Shown here one piece after another: positions 9,001 through 16,518 of a DNA stretch of 28,146 nt. The stretch's first letter is position 1; every line of letters begins with the position of its first letter. Location: assembly GCA_001247695.2 (NCBI GenBank), contig LGRX02012563.1, positions 1 through 28,146 of the forward strand, given 5' to 3'. Position numbers and translations under genes: made by a program. The notes under the pieces are model-generated. The model was not told where the DNA came from, searched no databases, and worked only from the letters and a program-made list of their open reading frames with translations. The stretch is from Cymbomonas tetramitiformis (Eukaryota; Chlorophyta; Pyramimonadophyceae; Pyramimonadales; Pyramimonadaceae).

Positions 9001-12000
9001 TGAAGTGGAACGGCCCTCTTCCCTCCTCCACGACAACGCCCGCCACCGTCTCCCAGGTAACCCCTGCGTCCCAAAGCACCCGCCGCAACTCCCCTGCCAC
9101 CCGGGTCCACTCCTCGTCCCTCGGGAGGTTAGGAAACGCGGACTCTCACCCCACTGTCTCCAGGATCATCGGGCAGAACGCTGCCTCGTAATCTGCTGTG
9201 ACAACACTGGTGGGCGGCATACAAGCCATGGTGTGGCCATACCACTCGTCTTCAACTGGCCTAAAGAGCGGCCCAACAAACGCCTGCCGTTCCATCCCCG
9301 CCGAAGGGCGGGGCGTGCTCAAAACGTCGGCAAGGCGGTCAGACGTCTGCGGAGAGCCCACCCCACTCACCAGCCCAGTCCCGTCCTGCTCCCCACCGCC
9401 TCCACCATCCGCCACCTCCTCGTGTGCCGAGCCCACTCCATCCGCCCCGCAAGCCGCCGCCACACCCGGATTCCCTCTGACCCGTTGTCCACCACCGAGG
9501 GCGCCTGCAGACCGCCAGGCGTACCCGACAATCCCGCCAACCCATCCGGCACCGGCGGGGACTCGAGCTCTTCAAATACCGGTCCCCCGACAAGGGGCCG
9601 CGCTGGAAGGGGCGTCCGTACCTCCGAGAACCACCCCCTCGCCGTTCCGCCGCCTGCGCTCTCCACCTGCTCCCCGAAACGGCCGTCATGCGGCCACTGT
9701 CCCACGCCCCCCTGTGACCATTCCTCTGCCGCCTCCGCCTCCCTGCCGCTATGGGAAGTAATCATGATCCTCGACCCCCCAGTAGGACGCAAATGTTGGC
9801 ATAGACCACGACGCCGAAGCCACCTCGGGACCTAATTGATCCTGCCGCCTGCGACAGCTATCCTGTAGAAACGGCTTGGCCTGCACTCCAAGTCCCCCAA
9901 AGACCTCCACAGCGAAGGGCACCTGCTTATGCGGCGCAACCTTGCCGTACACGAGGGCCTTCTGCCTCTCCGCCGCCGCCGCCGTGTTCAATGGCACACG
10001 GCCTGCTCCCTCCACGTGCGACCAGTCACAAGGAAAACCGATCACAACGTCAATGAGGAGGTGCCTCTCACGGCCGTCGTACTTGAGCACCGTGATGTCC
10101 GGCCTCCAACGTGGAAAGTAGCTACGGTGGTAAACGTGTGTGTGTGCTTCACCGAAGCCGGGTCGAACACCTTGCGCAACATCTCATACACAACGTCCTG
10201 GACTGCATCATGCCGATGGGTGAACATCCCCGGCATGTTGCACGCCAAGTAGTGGTATCCAAATTTGTCCACCACCTCTCCACACGTACAGCGACCCGAA
10301 ACAACCGCCGAGACCTCCCGAACAAGGGGCACGGAAGTCCCGAGCTGAAGGCACAACGCTTTGATCGCAGCAGCGGGCCGGAGGACATACCCCCCACCGA
10401 CAGGAAGGGCGTTGAGGTGCACCGTAGCACCATCCCGGGAGAGGCTGAGTAACCGAGCCCGGACTTGGGGGTTCGCCCCCAAAGCGGCCACCACCCGAGC
10501 GCGCGCCCCTCGCACGTCCTCCACCGCTGCAATTATGCCCGCCGCCAACGGATAGTCGCTGACCTCCGTCCCCTCAGGGCCCCCCAGGTGTGGAAGCATA
10601 GCCCTTACAGCCGGGAACAAGACCACCATCTTGCCCCACACCTGCGCCCAGGAGCCAAGCCACCCCGCCAGGGCCACGCGCTGCGCCGAAGACAGGCCAA
10701 GCCCCCCGAACCGGGTCGGCAGCGGACTGAGGGCCACCGCCTCCTCCCTAGTGGATAAGGGCTGCCAGCCACCTCCTTGAGGCACTCCTGGATCCCATTA
10801 TCATGTACCAGTGCCCCATGCATTATGAGCATGTGTGGTGGGACCCCCTGAACCAGGTGCATGAAGTGCGTGGTGGCGGGGGGGATTTCAGGGCTGGTGG
10901 ATCAAGTACGGGAAGGGGGAGGGATTTTAGGGTCGGCGGTTGGCTGGTGACCGGTGGGGTTTGGTGACTGGTTTGCTAGGACCATTGCCTATTTAGCTAG
11001 GTAGAGGGCGGAGTATCCACGCTTTTGGTGGAGGTAAGGAAAAAACCTGGTGGTTTCAGCAAGGAGGTCCGAGAGGCGGTTGGAGGAGAGGAGATAGAGC
11101 AGAAGATGGAATAGTGGAGGCTGTCGAGGAGGCATGCTTCAGAGCTAGGGAGAGTGTTGAAGGAACTTTTAAGCTTTTGCTTTCGGTCACGGAAGAATCT
11201 GATGGATTCGTTAGAGGGTTTTGCAAGGGAGCAGGCGGCGAGGAAAATACATTTGGTGGGGATGGCAGCATGGAGGGGGCGGGTTCATTGGTGGAGATGA
11301 GAGTTGCTTGAAGGATGGCAGTGTGCTTTTGAGAGGCTCCGGCGCTTGTGCCGGGGTAGTGGAGGCTGGCAGTGGAGGTGATGGTGACGGTGCGGCCAGA
11401 TTGGGTGGTATAGATCCCTGGGGGCAGAGCGCAAGGCTACTTTCTTCACGACCTTTCTTTGGTGTAGTCTCCAAAACCGAGGGCAGAGCTCGAGGCTGCT
11501 TTTTTTCACCTCCTGTCTCTGGCGACGTCCCTAAAACCGAGGGCAGTGCCCTGAAATCTATACTTCTGAAATAGATACTTCTGACTGCCCCTTCTTGCGG
11601 GAGGCTGGTCGGGGCGTCGAGTCGAACTATGTTTCTCGACAACTGATTGAGATGTTTAATGCAAGAAGAATGTATACGTGTGACACTATTTTAACTCGGC
11701 TCGGATTGTGTGTTCGCTAGAATGCGGTCAACGCGGGACCTCATGAGGTAACGCCTTAAGCAAGTGCTGAAATCAGACTCTGTACATGTGTTGATAAAAG
11801 GCGGTCAGCGGGAATTGAACCCTGGTTCCTTGCATTGGTTGTCAAGCGTTGTGCCACTAAGCTATTCCGCCATTTGTGATGTTTATGCTGTTTGCAAAAA
11901 AATTATCTACACATTTTATTCATTTTAATCTATAAATTTAATTACAGACGAGTCGGTCGGTACCTCTTTTGAGCCCACTGGATCTACTACGCACTGCATC

Positions 12001-15000
12001 ACGGTGCTTTAGGTGTGCATGCTATTAATAGTTGGAAGTGCGTTTGCTGATCCACACATGCATGATTGCCCAATGGGATGTTTGATGCAGCAGAAGTCCA
12101 TCCTAAATCTTGACTCGAGTTCTTTACATGAATTCGAGGAATTCAAAGGAATGCAAGAAGATTTGAGTGAAGTGCTCGGCAAAGTGACTGGAGTGCTCAG
12201 CTTATTCCTGGGATATCTGCAGGTGTGGTTCTACATCTTACCATCCCAAGCAGCAAATTTCAGCGCAGTTCTGTATGTGCTTGTTGCATACATTTTAAGC
12301 TCATTTCAAATTAGTTTGCCGTGTGGGATTCACATCCACTACTTTCCTGCAGACCCCAATTGGCATTTTATCTCCCACTCAGTATTTAGTAGATTTCAAT
12401 CAACACTCATTAAGATTTTTTTCAAAAGCGTCGTCATCAGAATACTGTTGTATTCCACTTCGTCCCAGAAATTATAAACCAAAGAATCAGGCTCCGTGGT
12501 ATCATGTATTTCCCATAGGGACCTGCGAAAGGCACACTACAGTAGCTTGACATAGAGGAGTTGCAGCAAAGAGAGAGCAGGCGGAGGATGGGGCAGAGAA
12601 TCAGACCAATCAGAACCACACATCTGCACTACTTGTATGCCGTAGCCATTTGATCTGCACTACCTATGCCACACCGCTTTGCAAAAAGGCATCAAGAACA
12701 CGCTGAAGGCATCACCAAGAACACGCTGAGGGCATCAAGAACACGCCGAGGGCATCAAGAGCACGCTGAGGGCATTAAGAACACGCCGAGGGCATCAAGA
12801 GCAGGGTCAAAGAGCACTGTCCGGCTTTTGCTAGCATTGGGATTGATTACATCGCAGAGGAATAGGCGACCCGTATCGTGGCCCAACTGCTGGCATTCTG
12901 ATGGTTGGCTTCATGATACGGTCAGTGGAGGTGTGTGATGATGTAGGTGATGGGTCAACTTGGAAACATCTTTCCGCACGACATTCTACCAGACGAGCTT
13001 CTTACATTCGCCAACCAGCTCTTCGTGTTCAATCTTGACATATCTGCTATGCTCAACACTCGGTGCTTGACATATCACTTTATGCCTGCCGTTTCGAGCA
13101 TCTCGCCTTACTGGACTTCACTTTTACAAGCGATTGCTACACCCTGGGCCATCGTTAGTATTTGTTTTCTCTTACATCGCGCATATTTGATTTGCTACGC
13201 GTCTCAGCATAATAAGCTTAAGGTAATGAGATTCACTGCCCTACATGGATGATGTAATAACACCACCTATACTGTAAGTTGCCACCCATGTTTCTATGGC
13301 ATCTGCAAATAATATTTGTGCCACCCAGCGCGCAGATGGAGTACGCGCGGCGATAAATATAATACACTGATGCCGTCTCGCACAATTCCACGGAGCTGTG
13401 CTGCCATGTAGTGCACACGCTACGTATGGTATAATTCAGCAATGGAGAATGTTAAGTTCACTTCCTGTGTTGATTCCTATTGTTTAAATAATGTCAGCCA
13501 CCTCACTGACAACAAGCTGTTATTAGTTAATATTTTTAGAATTAACTTGTTAAACTTTACTTGTGTTGGATATTTAGTTTACCTTCTACCTGTTGCTGGT
13601 TTTGCTGTTCTTGGTCACATAGGGAGGCTTAGGTGAGATTACGATGTCTACCATGGGATGTCTGCCATGTATTTGCGCTGTTCACCATTTTCCCTGGCAA
13701 TCTGGCTTCGCCATCCATTTAGGCAGTAAATATCGTCATCATATATCGTGACTCGAACAACTGATGCATGTCCGCTAGGTTTAAAGAAGAGTCGGACAGT
13801 CAGAGGATAGTTGGGAGTACAAATGACATCTTGGCGATGGGATCTTGCAGGCAGCTGGATTGGCGAGCAGTCAGACATCCAGTATTTATCAATTCGCTAG
13901 CGTTGCGGCATTTTTCTTGATCCTTATGCATCCATCTGTGTCGACAACAATCATGCAACTCTTCAACTGTGAGGATTACTACTATGATGAGCCCGAACGA
14001 CAAGAATGGTTAAATCCGGCCTCCAACATTGAATGTGGAACGCCAGAATATCACATTGCGGTCGGATTTTGCAGTGTAACAATCCTGATCTACTTGATAG
14101 GACTTCCTCTCGGAATATTTGTATACATGTACCAGGCGCGCGGGTACCGCAGATGCAGTGTGGATCGTGCAGCATGCACCGAGGCAGCTCTTCGTCGGAT
14201 GTACAGCATCCATTCTGGAAAATGTTTAGCATCCTCGAGCTTGGGTGTCACTGAGAGTATCTCGAGCATTGACGCTACTGAGATAATTGCTGAAGGGAAT
14301 TGTGATGGTGTGCAAATGATTGATGTCTATATTGCACACAAGCACATTGGAGTCGATATGGATGAGACGATGGATGGAACGACACATGACGCACCAGATC
14401 TGGACAATAATGGAAGTCCATATGAAATACAAAGTTGCCCCAATGCGACGGACATAGTTGTGAAAGTGAATCTATCTGTAATTACAATGGGGGATGAGCC
14501 AACCAACCCAGAGTTGCAGATAAATCATGAGCATGAGCATGATGATGATACTGCGGACCTTCGCAGCGTCCCAAGCACTGCCCAGCTGGAGCAGGACGGC
14601 CAGTCCTCCCAAGTGTACCTGAATGAGAAAGTTTCTGTGGGAGATGGTGGGTCCAGAACGTGGGTCCCTATCACTTGGATGGACAGTGAGCCCGTCCAAC
14701 AGGTATGCATAGCTGGTCATGATTGTATCCTAAAGATAAATATGTTGGTGTGAATGTATCCTACTTGCGATGTTGAAGCCTGGTTCACCACCGAGGAAGC
14801 GCGTTTGCAGGCCATTCACCGCCAACAATGTCAAAACAGTTGCGCACATAACTTGTGGCCACCAGCCTGTTCATTTGAACGGATAAGCTGATTTGGCACG
14901 CGCGGCCGTGTCCATTCCTTTCCGCTTTGAACATATCGGCATGCGTGTGTGTACTGGAATGACATTAGCTCGCAGTGATATGTTTTCAAATGTGATCGTT

Positions 15001-15794
15001 TACGATTGCGCAACCCAGCAAACGCACAGCTGCAAGGTGACCAAAACATGCATGCTTACTTCCATGGATATATGCGCAGCTCAATCATTCAGACTCCCAC
15101 CCTTCAGAAGCCTGTGTGAGTGCACGTGGGTGCAACCATTCTATATAGTATCCAAGAAGCACGTGTCATTGTGCGCTGCTGGTTAATTGTCCACTCCCAG
15201 CCAAGTCAAGAAGGTAAATCCGGCTCATTAGCTTTATTTGCTTGAAATTAATGGGATGTATGAATTGTGTCTTTATTTGGGCCTTTTTTGAAGGTACTCG
15301 GCAAAGTGTTTCTTGACCCCTTCGAGGATACATATTATTATTGGCAGTGTTATGAAATCATGCGGCGTCTACTCCAAACGGGAGTGGTGGTGTTGGTAAG
15401 ATGGCAGCTAGGGACAGAGCAGGGCGTTGCATATGCTCTCCTAATTTCTACAGTGGCTTTATCTCTCCATCTATATTTCAGACCATATGCAGAAGATGAA
15501 GAGGATTTATTGATGATTGCCGTGTTAAGCAATCAGGCTTTGGTACAGTTTGGTATCGTAGTCAATGTGCTGAATTCACAGACGGTTCCTATTATTGGTA
15601 TCGTGCTGATTGGATCACAAGCGGCAGTGATATTGTATACATGCAAACTTCTCTACCCAAACATTCAGATATTGTTAAGCCGCGTCATTGCCATTTCCAA
15701 AAAGGTCAAACGCAACAATGATGGCGACGACGACACTGACAACAACAAAATCGTCAGTAACATCGACAGCAATTTCAATTCATACACAGTTTGA
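1275..15794 (+). CDS. beta-helix (Pmp-type repeat) plus multipass membrane protein, 5' partial gene model
   Basis: Gene model: join(1275..3055, 12091..12222, 12947..13222, 13851..14702, 15294..15794), about 1180 residues, N-terminus outside the window. Every junction is phase 0 with GT-AG borders. The joined protein reads as one family: right-handed beta-helix repeats (GGxxY and FxxN motifs), a cysteine-rich stalk, a transmembrane segment, a short cytoplasmic stretch, then a multipass module with the order seen in related algal proteins (GYLQV, NLDI, HPSVS, LIGLPLGI, YYYWQCYEIMRRLL, FRPYAEDEEDLL). It is probably a plasma-membrane protein with a large extracellular sensor or adhesion part. No enzymatic or channel activity can be assigned. 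Introns are 9035, 724, 628 and 591 bp. The first is full of retroelements; I see nothing coding in the last two. Exon 2 could start at 12013 instead, also in phase. Confidence 0.75.
3200..3400 (+). pseudogene. LINE 3' fragment: C-terminal end of the endonuclease ORF
   Basis: The plus strand encodes RQDRLGPELVSATWS followed by PTFMSYW and QKIMVALQ, ending at a stop at 3398-3400. The minus-strand LINE at about 9.8 kb encodes the matching RQDQLGPEVASASWS and PTFASYW, so this is the extreme C-terminus of the same family in the opposite orientation. It extends about 20 residues beyond the point where the 9.8-kb copy changes frame and shows the family's normal ending (AHVFGLNSRALEEYPQ). A 5'-truncated insertion or rearranged piece. 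Confidence 0.75.
3401..3783. other. AT-rich intron sequence, nothing recognised
   Basis: No open frame, repeat or RNA fold was recognised. It follows the LINE tail and could include that copy's 3' untranslated region, but no poly(A) tract or terminal repeat is seen. Confidence 0.5.
3784..3946. repeat. nested inverted repeat with duplicated outer arm
   Basis: The inner hairpin has 23-bp arms at 3846-3868 and 3875-3897 with three mismatches and a 6-nt loop. It is flanked by outer arms built on ttttgtacaaaa: ggttttgtacaaaacctagtg on the left and cactaggttttgtacaaaaa on the right. The right outer arm is present twice in tandem. The structure sits directly at the truncated 3' end of the minus-strand LINE. 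It could be a small MITE-like element or a rearrangement scar. Confidence 0.75.
3947..4344 (-). pseudogene. LINE copy 1: restriction-like endonuclease, broken
   Basis: The minus strand encodes WMPDITVLNYDGRGRHL followed by IIDVVVGFPC. This is the PD...D core of the restriction-like endonuclease of R2-type LINEs, which nicks the target DNA for priming. Copy 2 has WRPDITVLKYDG and LLIDVVIGFPC at the same place; copy 1 has Met where copy 2 has the usual Arg before PD. The frame then shifts (EAAQVSLHTAE), there is an extra block near 4040-4120, and the domain resumes as PFAAETFGGLGVQAKKLLEG before it is lost at about 3950. Confidence 0.75.
4363..5307 (-). pseudogene. LINE copy 1: RT thumb/connection region with CCHC motif
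   Basis: A 314-codon open stretch. It contains PRFMHLVRGL, a block ending LQEIAGSPYPLGE, then LNALPIEGGFRLKP, CLQLGIRLPLVREVSAVW and the zinc motif CACGGGVDEFGYHCLTC followed by AHRHNAVQDVLVEMLRK. Copy 2 at 10.05-10.86 kb encodes the same string of landmarks, which confirms the family. In R2-type proteins this CCHC motif sits between the RT and the endonuclease and helps bind nucleic acid. A Gly/Ala-rich stretch (GPAAGAGG-like) and the extra segment near 4700 are not in copy 2. Confidence 0.75.
5208..5502 (-). pseudogene. LINE copy 1: RT palm end, downstream of the LTR insertion
   Basis: The minus strand reads HYYDTAVPLLANIGLELS then KRAVFSPSG, and further on GIKVLGIPVGSD. These are the RT blocks that follow the YLDD active site (the K..v.sP block and the GIPVG block). 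The sequence picks up exactly where the frame ending in AYLDDIHILGD...VRAAY breaks off at 6324, so the two pieces were once continuous and were parted by the insertion at 5503-6318. Confidence 0.8.
5503..6318 (+). mobile_element. solo LTR inserted in the LINE reverse transcriptase, with AATAA target duplication
   Basis: Flanked by the 5-bp direct repeat aataa (5498-5502 and 6319-6323). It begins TGAGTAATC and ends CCCTTGC; if the shared A is counted, the ends are TG...CA with a 4-bp duplication. It has a TATA box (tataaata, 5961-5968) and a polyadenylation signal (aataaa, 6264-6269) about 300 bp further on, the U3-R-U5 order of an LTR. No coding region, primer-binding site or second LTR is present, so it is most likely a solo LTR, or less likely a small non-autonomous element. 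Removing it restores the RT frame. An older inverted copy lies at 451-905. Confidence 0.85.
6324..7024 (-). pseudogene. LINE copy 1: reverse transcriptase fingers/palm, upstream of the LTR insertion
   Basis: RT landmarks in order: GRGVRPIACGEVLRRLTGK (finger region, about residues 50-68), LQLNCKNAFNTV (motif A, 125-136), THHGDPLGP (motif B, 184-192) and AYLDDIHILGD (motif C, 217-227). The catalytic aspartate expected in motif A is Asn at residue 128; the two aspartates of motif C are intact. The usual Gln before GDP in motif B is His. The frame ends a few codons past 6324 inside the LTR. Confidence 0.85.
7021..7187 (-). pseudogene. LINE copy 1: region just before the RT, shifted frame
   Basis: Reads LKPETLEALEALHPGGDG then APVRAALLVLEEAA and SQLWFEHLSVIFGAGD. 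It lies between the PGVLAP end of the upstream frame and the RT start and is in a different frame from both, so at least two indels separate these parts. The short overlaps on each side fit a single ancestral ORF. Confidence 0.6.
7184..7480 (-). pseudogene. LINE copy 1: linker domain between zinc fingers and RT
   Basis: Encodes DFWRLLGTAPQP, RVQQMLAGEWEGLYRAA, SEERIVSDVISLVKEGQLG and KAIRRLDPGVLAP. The run 'LVKEGQLGKAIRRL' just before the RT is a familiar pattern of R2/NeSL-like LINE ORFs. No separate enzymatic role is known for it. Confidence 0.65.
7647..8249 (-). pseudogene. LINE copy 1: RING-like finger, coiled region and C2H2 finger
   Basis: Starting at about 8249, the minus strand reads CTIC, then PCGHPTNQMC, then CPLCR. 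This is a RING-type spacing (CxxC, CxH, C, CxxC), with Asn where RING-H2 fingers usually have the second His. A Gln/Arg/Glu-rich stretch follows (about residues 45-90), likely helical, then a C2H2-type finger (CPVC...H....H, about residues 131-153). Zinc fingers before the RT are normal in R2/NeSL LINEs and bind target DNA. A RING-like finger there is unusual. The true frame must continue upstream of the ATG at 8237, because the first CxxC lies there. Confidence 0.65.
8250..9790 (-). pseudogene. LINE copy 1: N-terminal region, badly frameshifted
   Basis: No frame is open throughout, but protein-like pieces appear in turn on the minus strand: WYGHTMACMPPTSVVTADYE (near 9.2 kb), DEEWTRVAGELRRVLWDAG (near 9.1 kb), QQEELVGLEQVVGQEIQQY after an in-frame stop (near 8.95 kb), GQRLHLCYFGGPRVRVVTEY then HVVQFDDDG (near 8.8 kb, a Tudor- or SH3-like look), and PSLQAVLDAGLVGDDGGPL (near 8.45 kb). 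These are most simply read as the N-terminus of the LINE ORF. The exact 5' end of copy 1 and its junction with copy 2 near 9.75 kb are uncertain. Confidence 0.5.
9749..10115 (-). pseudogene. LINE copy 2: restriction-like endonuclease domain
   Basis: Encodes WRPDITVLKYDGRERHL, then LLIDVVIGFPC, APHKQVPFAVEVFGGLG, RRRQDQLGPEVASAS and PTFASYW. The PD...D core is intact. The frame then turns to VEDHDYFP and stops. The +1 frame (RIMITSHSGREAEAAEEW) matches the QKIMVAL...SRALEEY ending of the fragment at 3200-3400 better, so a small indel lies in the run of Gs at 9777-9782. Confidence 0.75.
10042..10862 (-). pseudogene. LINE copy 2: thumb/connection region with CCHC motif
   Basis: Two overlapping frames. 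The first carries MHLVQGVPPHMLIMHGAL and CLKEVAGSPYPLG. A shift near 10770 leads to the main 247-codon frame with ALSPLPTRFGGLGLSSAQR, VHLNALPVGGGYVLRP, LCLQLGTSVPLVREVSAV and CTCGEVVDKFGYHYLAC then THRHDAVQDVVYEMLRK. Landmark for landmark it matches 4363-5307, but it is less interrupted and gives the better view of the family's normal sequence here. Confidence 0.75.
10876..11799. other. intron sequence, G-rich, no gene accepted
   Basis: Strongly G-rich on the plus strand between 10876 and 11420, with runs such as ggcggggggga. Long open frames on both strands here have low-complexity Pro/Ser-rich or Gly-rich products and no recognisable domain, so none is called. A partial tandem duplication (11421-11546) lies inside. 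Confidence 0.5.
11421..11546. repeat. two tandem copies of a roughly 60-bp unit
   Basis: The block gggcagagc..aggct.cttt followed by cttt or cctcc, a gtagtctcc or gacgtccct block and aaaaccga occurs twice in a row, and a third partial start (gggcagtgcc) follows. Nearby, the short block atacttctga is also repeated (11561-11582). Confidence 0.65.
11800..11871 (-). tRNA. tRNA-like unit with Pol III boxes (degenerate tRNA or head of a tRNA-derived SINE)
   Basis: The minus strand is 72 nt long, the size of a tRNA without CCA. It has an A box (TAGCTTAGTGG), a B box (GGTTCAATTCC) in a T-arm-like place and five G-C pairs closing the ends (GGCGG...CCGCC), and is followed at once by TTTT, the Pol III stop signal. 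The cloverleaf is not sound: the last two acceptor pairs fail, the T stem pairs only three times, and no 7-nt anticodon loop with T33 can be drawn. A working tRNA is therefore unlikely; a tRNA pseudogene or SINE promoter fits better. Confidence 0.45.
11872..12090. other. end of the large intron
   Basis: AT-rich. Two acceptors in phase 0 lead into the next exon: tttag at 12008-12012 and gatgcag ending at 12090. Nothing else is recognised. Confidence 0.4.
12091..12222 (+). CDS. exon of the beta-helix/multipass membrane gene
   Basis: 44 codons, phase 0 at both ends. It ends VLGKVTGVLSLFLGYLQ at the donor CAG|gtgtgg. Joined to the next exon it gives GYLQVMGQLGNIFP, which matches the family pattern in which a hydrophobic GxxQV segment runs into an FP motif. 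The open frame continues past the donor to 12477, but that extension lacks the family pattern. Confidence 0.65.
12691..12803. repeat. 20-bp minisatellite in an intron
   Basis: Five and a half tandem units of atcaagaacacgctgagggc and close variants (A/G, T/C changes; one unit with a 3-bp insertion). It lies inside the intron 12223-12946. Confidence 0.9.
12947..13222 (+). CDS. exon of the beta-helix/multipass membrane gene
   Basis: 92 codons between the acceptor atgtag and the donor AAG|gtaatg, both phase 0. It carries NLDISAM then CLTYHFMP and a transmembrane segment (LLQAIATPWAIVSICFLL). The NLDI and cysteine landmarks are those expected after the GxxQV exon in this family. Confidence 0.75.
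13851..14702 (+). CDS. exon: two transmembrane segments and an acidic cytoplasmic-type region
   Basis: 284 codons, phase 0. It starts after the acceptor cttgcag (or after tcag at 13874, also in phase). It includes AFFLILMHPSVSTTIMQLFN, a short luminal loop with two cysteines, then YLIGLPLGIFVYMY, the landmarks of the membrane module. The last roughly 180 residues are rich in Asp, Glu and Ser without recognised domains, probably a cytoplasmic loop. It ends at CAG|gtatgc. Confidence 0.75.
15294..15794 (+). CDS. last exon: final transmembrane segments and stop
   Basis: 166 codons and a TGA. It opens with VLGKVFLDPFEDTYYYWQCY then EIMRRLLQTG, the most constant motif of this module, followed by three hydrophobic segments (YALLISTVALSLHLYF; MIAVLSNQALVQFGIVVNVL; IIGIVLIGSQAAVILYTCKL) and FRPYAEDEEDLL between the first and second. 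The tail is polar, rich in Asp and Asn. The acceptor is ttttttgaag. Confidence 0.8.
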   Translation, partial: VLGKVFLDPFEDTYYYWQCYEIMRRLLQTGVVVLVRWQLGTEQGVAYALLISTVALSLHLYFRPYAEDEEDLLMIAVLSNQALVQFGIVVNVLNSQTVPIIGIVLIGSQAAVILYTCKLLYPNIQILLSRVIAISKKVKRNNDGDDDTDNNKIVSNIDSNFNSYTV

Positions 15795-16518
15795 TATGCC
15801 GACAGGACACTTACCTGCCGAAATTATTCTTGATATATGTTTTCGATACGTGTCTTGGTGTTACAGTGTGCATGCAGAATTAGTTTGTTCTTCATTTTGT
15901 ACAAGTTTGTCAAATTTGCAATAGACTATTAATTCCATCTCTGCCTAAGTTGTCACCCAGCGGCAACTTTGCAGTCGCGCGAAAAACTTTCTCATGGGCC
16001 CGCGAGGGGGCAAAATCGCGAGTCGACCCCCGATCACTCCCCCCCCCTCCCACTCCGACTTCCCCTTTGAACGCGCGCCACATTCCCCCCTCTCCCCGCA
16101 CACTCTCCTTCACGCTGGCCTCGCGTGAGCCCGTGCTAGGCAGGGTGGCGTTGCACGAGGGAATTCGCCGGACGCGACAGCTGCTGTTTTCTCTACCTTT
16201 TCCATAGGGAAAAAGCTTAGCCAATTTCGAGTTCACGTGGTTGCTACAGTAGTACAGTACTGAGTACTCGCGTCATTTGGCATCTTCATCGCCTCTCACT
16301 CGCGGTAGCCGCGCGTTCACTCGCGCCACACACGTGCCCACAAGTTTGGCCAGTCGACTGTCACAAACTCGAAACTGAGACGTCAAGAAAGTAGAACCGA
16401 CCGATAAGCATTCGTGTGAACTCTCTCGTCTTTGACTTCAATAAACTTTGCCGCTGCATATTGAAGACAGGTATCTAGGGAGAGGGCTATTGTTGTCGGA
16501 CAGGAATGCCATATAATC
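15795..16518. other. intergenic region between converging genes
   Basis: It contains the 3' flank of the membrane gene, a very GC-rich patch with a run of nine Cs (about 16030-16050), and an aataaa-like site (16441-16446). No exon, RNA fold or terminal inverted repeat of the neighbouring transposase was found. Confidence 0.5.

Larger units (their letters stand above)
3947..9790 (-). mobile_element. decayed R2/NeSL-like non-LTR retrotransposon, copy 1
   Basis: Reading from about 9.79 kb down to 3.95 kb, the minus strand gives in order an N-terminal region, a RING-like and a C2H2 zinc finger, a linker typical of LINE ORFs, a reverse transcriptase, a thumb/connection region with a CCHC motif, and a restriction-like endonuclease with a PD...D motif. 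That order fits early-branching LINEs (R2/NeSL type) that carry a C-terminal restriction-like endonuclease. The open frame changes at least six times, there is at least one in-frame stop, and an LTR splits the RT. The element is therefore dead. Its 3' end is lost at the palindrome. Confidence 0.75.
9749..10875 (-). mobile_element. 5'-truncated LINE copy 2, same family, head-to-tail with copy 1
   Basis: On the minus strand this begins at about 10875 (just before THFMHLVQGV, equivalent to PRFMHLVRGL of copy 1) and runs through the CCHC region and the endonuclease to about 9750. RT and N-terminus are missing. It is in the same orientation as copy 1 and directly upstream of it in the direction of transcription. 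Three frame changes make it non-functional. Confidence 0.75.
3056..12090 (+). other. 9-kb intron crowded with mobile elements
   Basis: Bounded by the donor gtatgc at 3056 and the acceptor tgatgcag ending at 12090. The flanking exons are both phase 0. It holds at least three LINE pieces, one solo LTR, a nested palindrome and a tRNA-like unit, all listed separately. Most of the LINE sequence is antisense to the host gene. Confidence 0.7.

Noticed and set aside
8852..9835. Long plus-strand open frame, 327 codons, Arg/Pro/His-rich
   Set aside because: It is antisense to the GC-rich LINE N-terminal region, its composition is what the opposite strand of such DNA yields, and it has no domain pattern.
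11211..11642. Minus-strand frame, 143 codons, Pro/Ser-rich with an internal repeat
   Set aside because: Low complexity, driven by the tandem duplication at 11421-11546 and a G-rich plus strand; no recognisable domain or splice context.
12223..12477. Continuation of the open frame past the exon ending at 12222
   Set aside because: Joining at 12222 to 12947 gives the conserved family order; the continuation adds residues without family landmarks.
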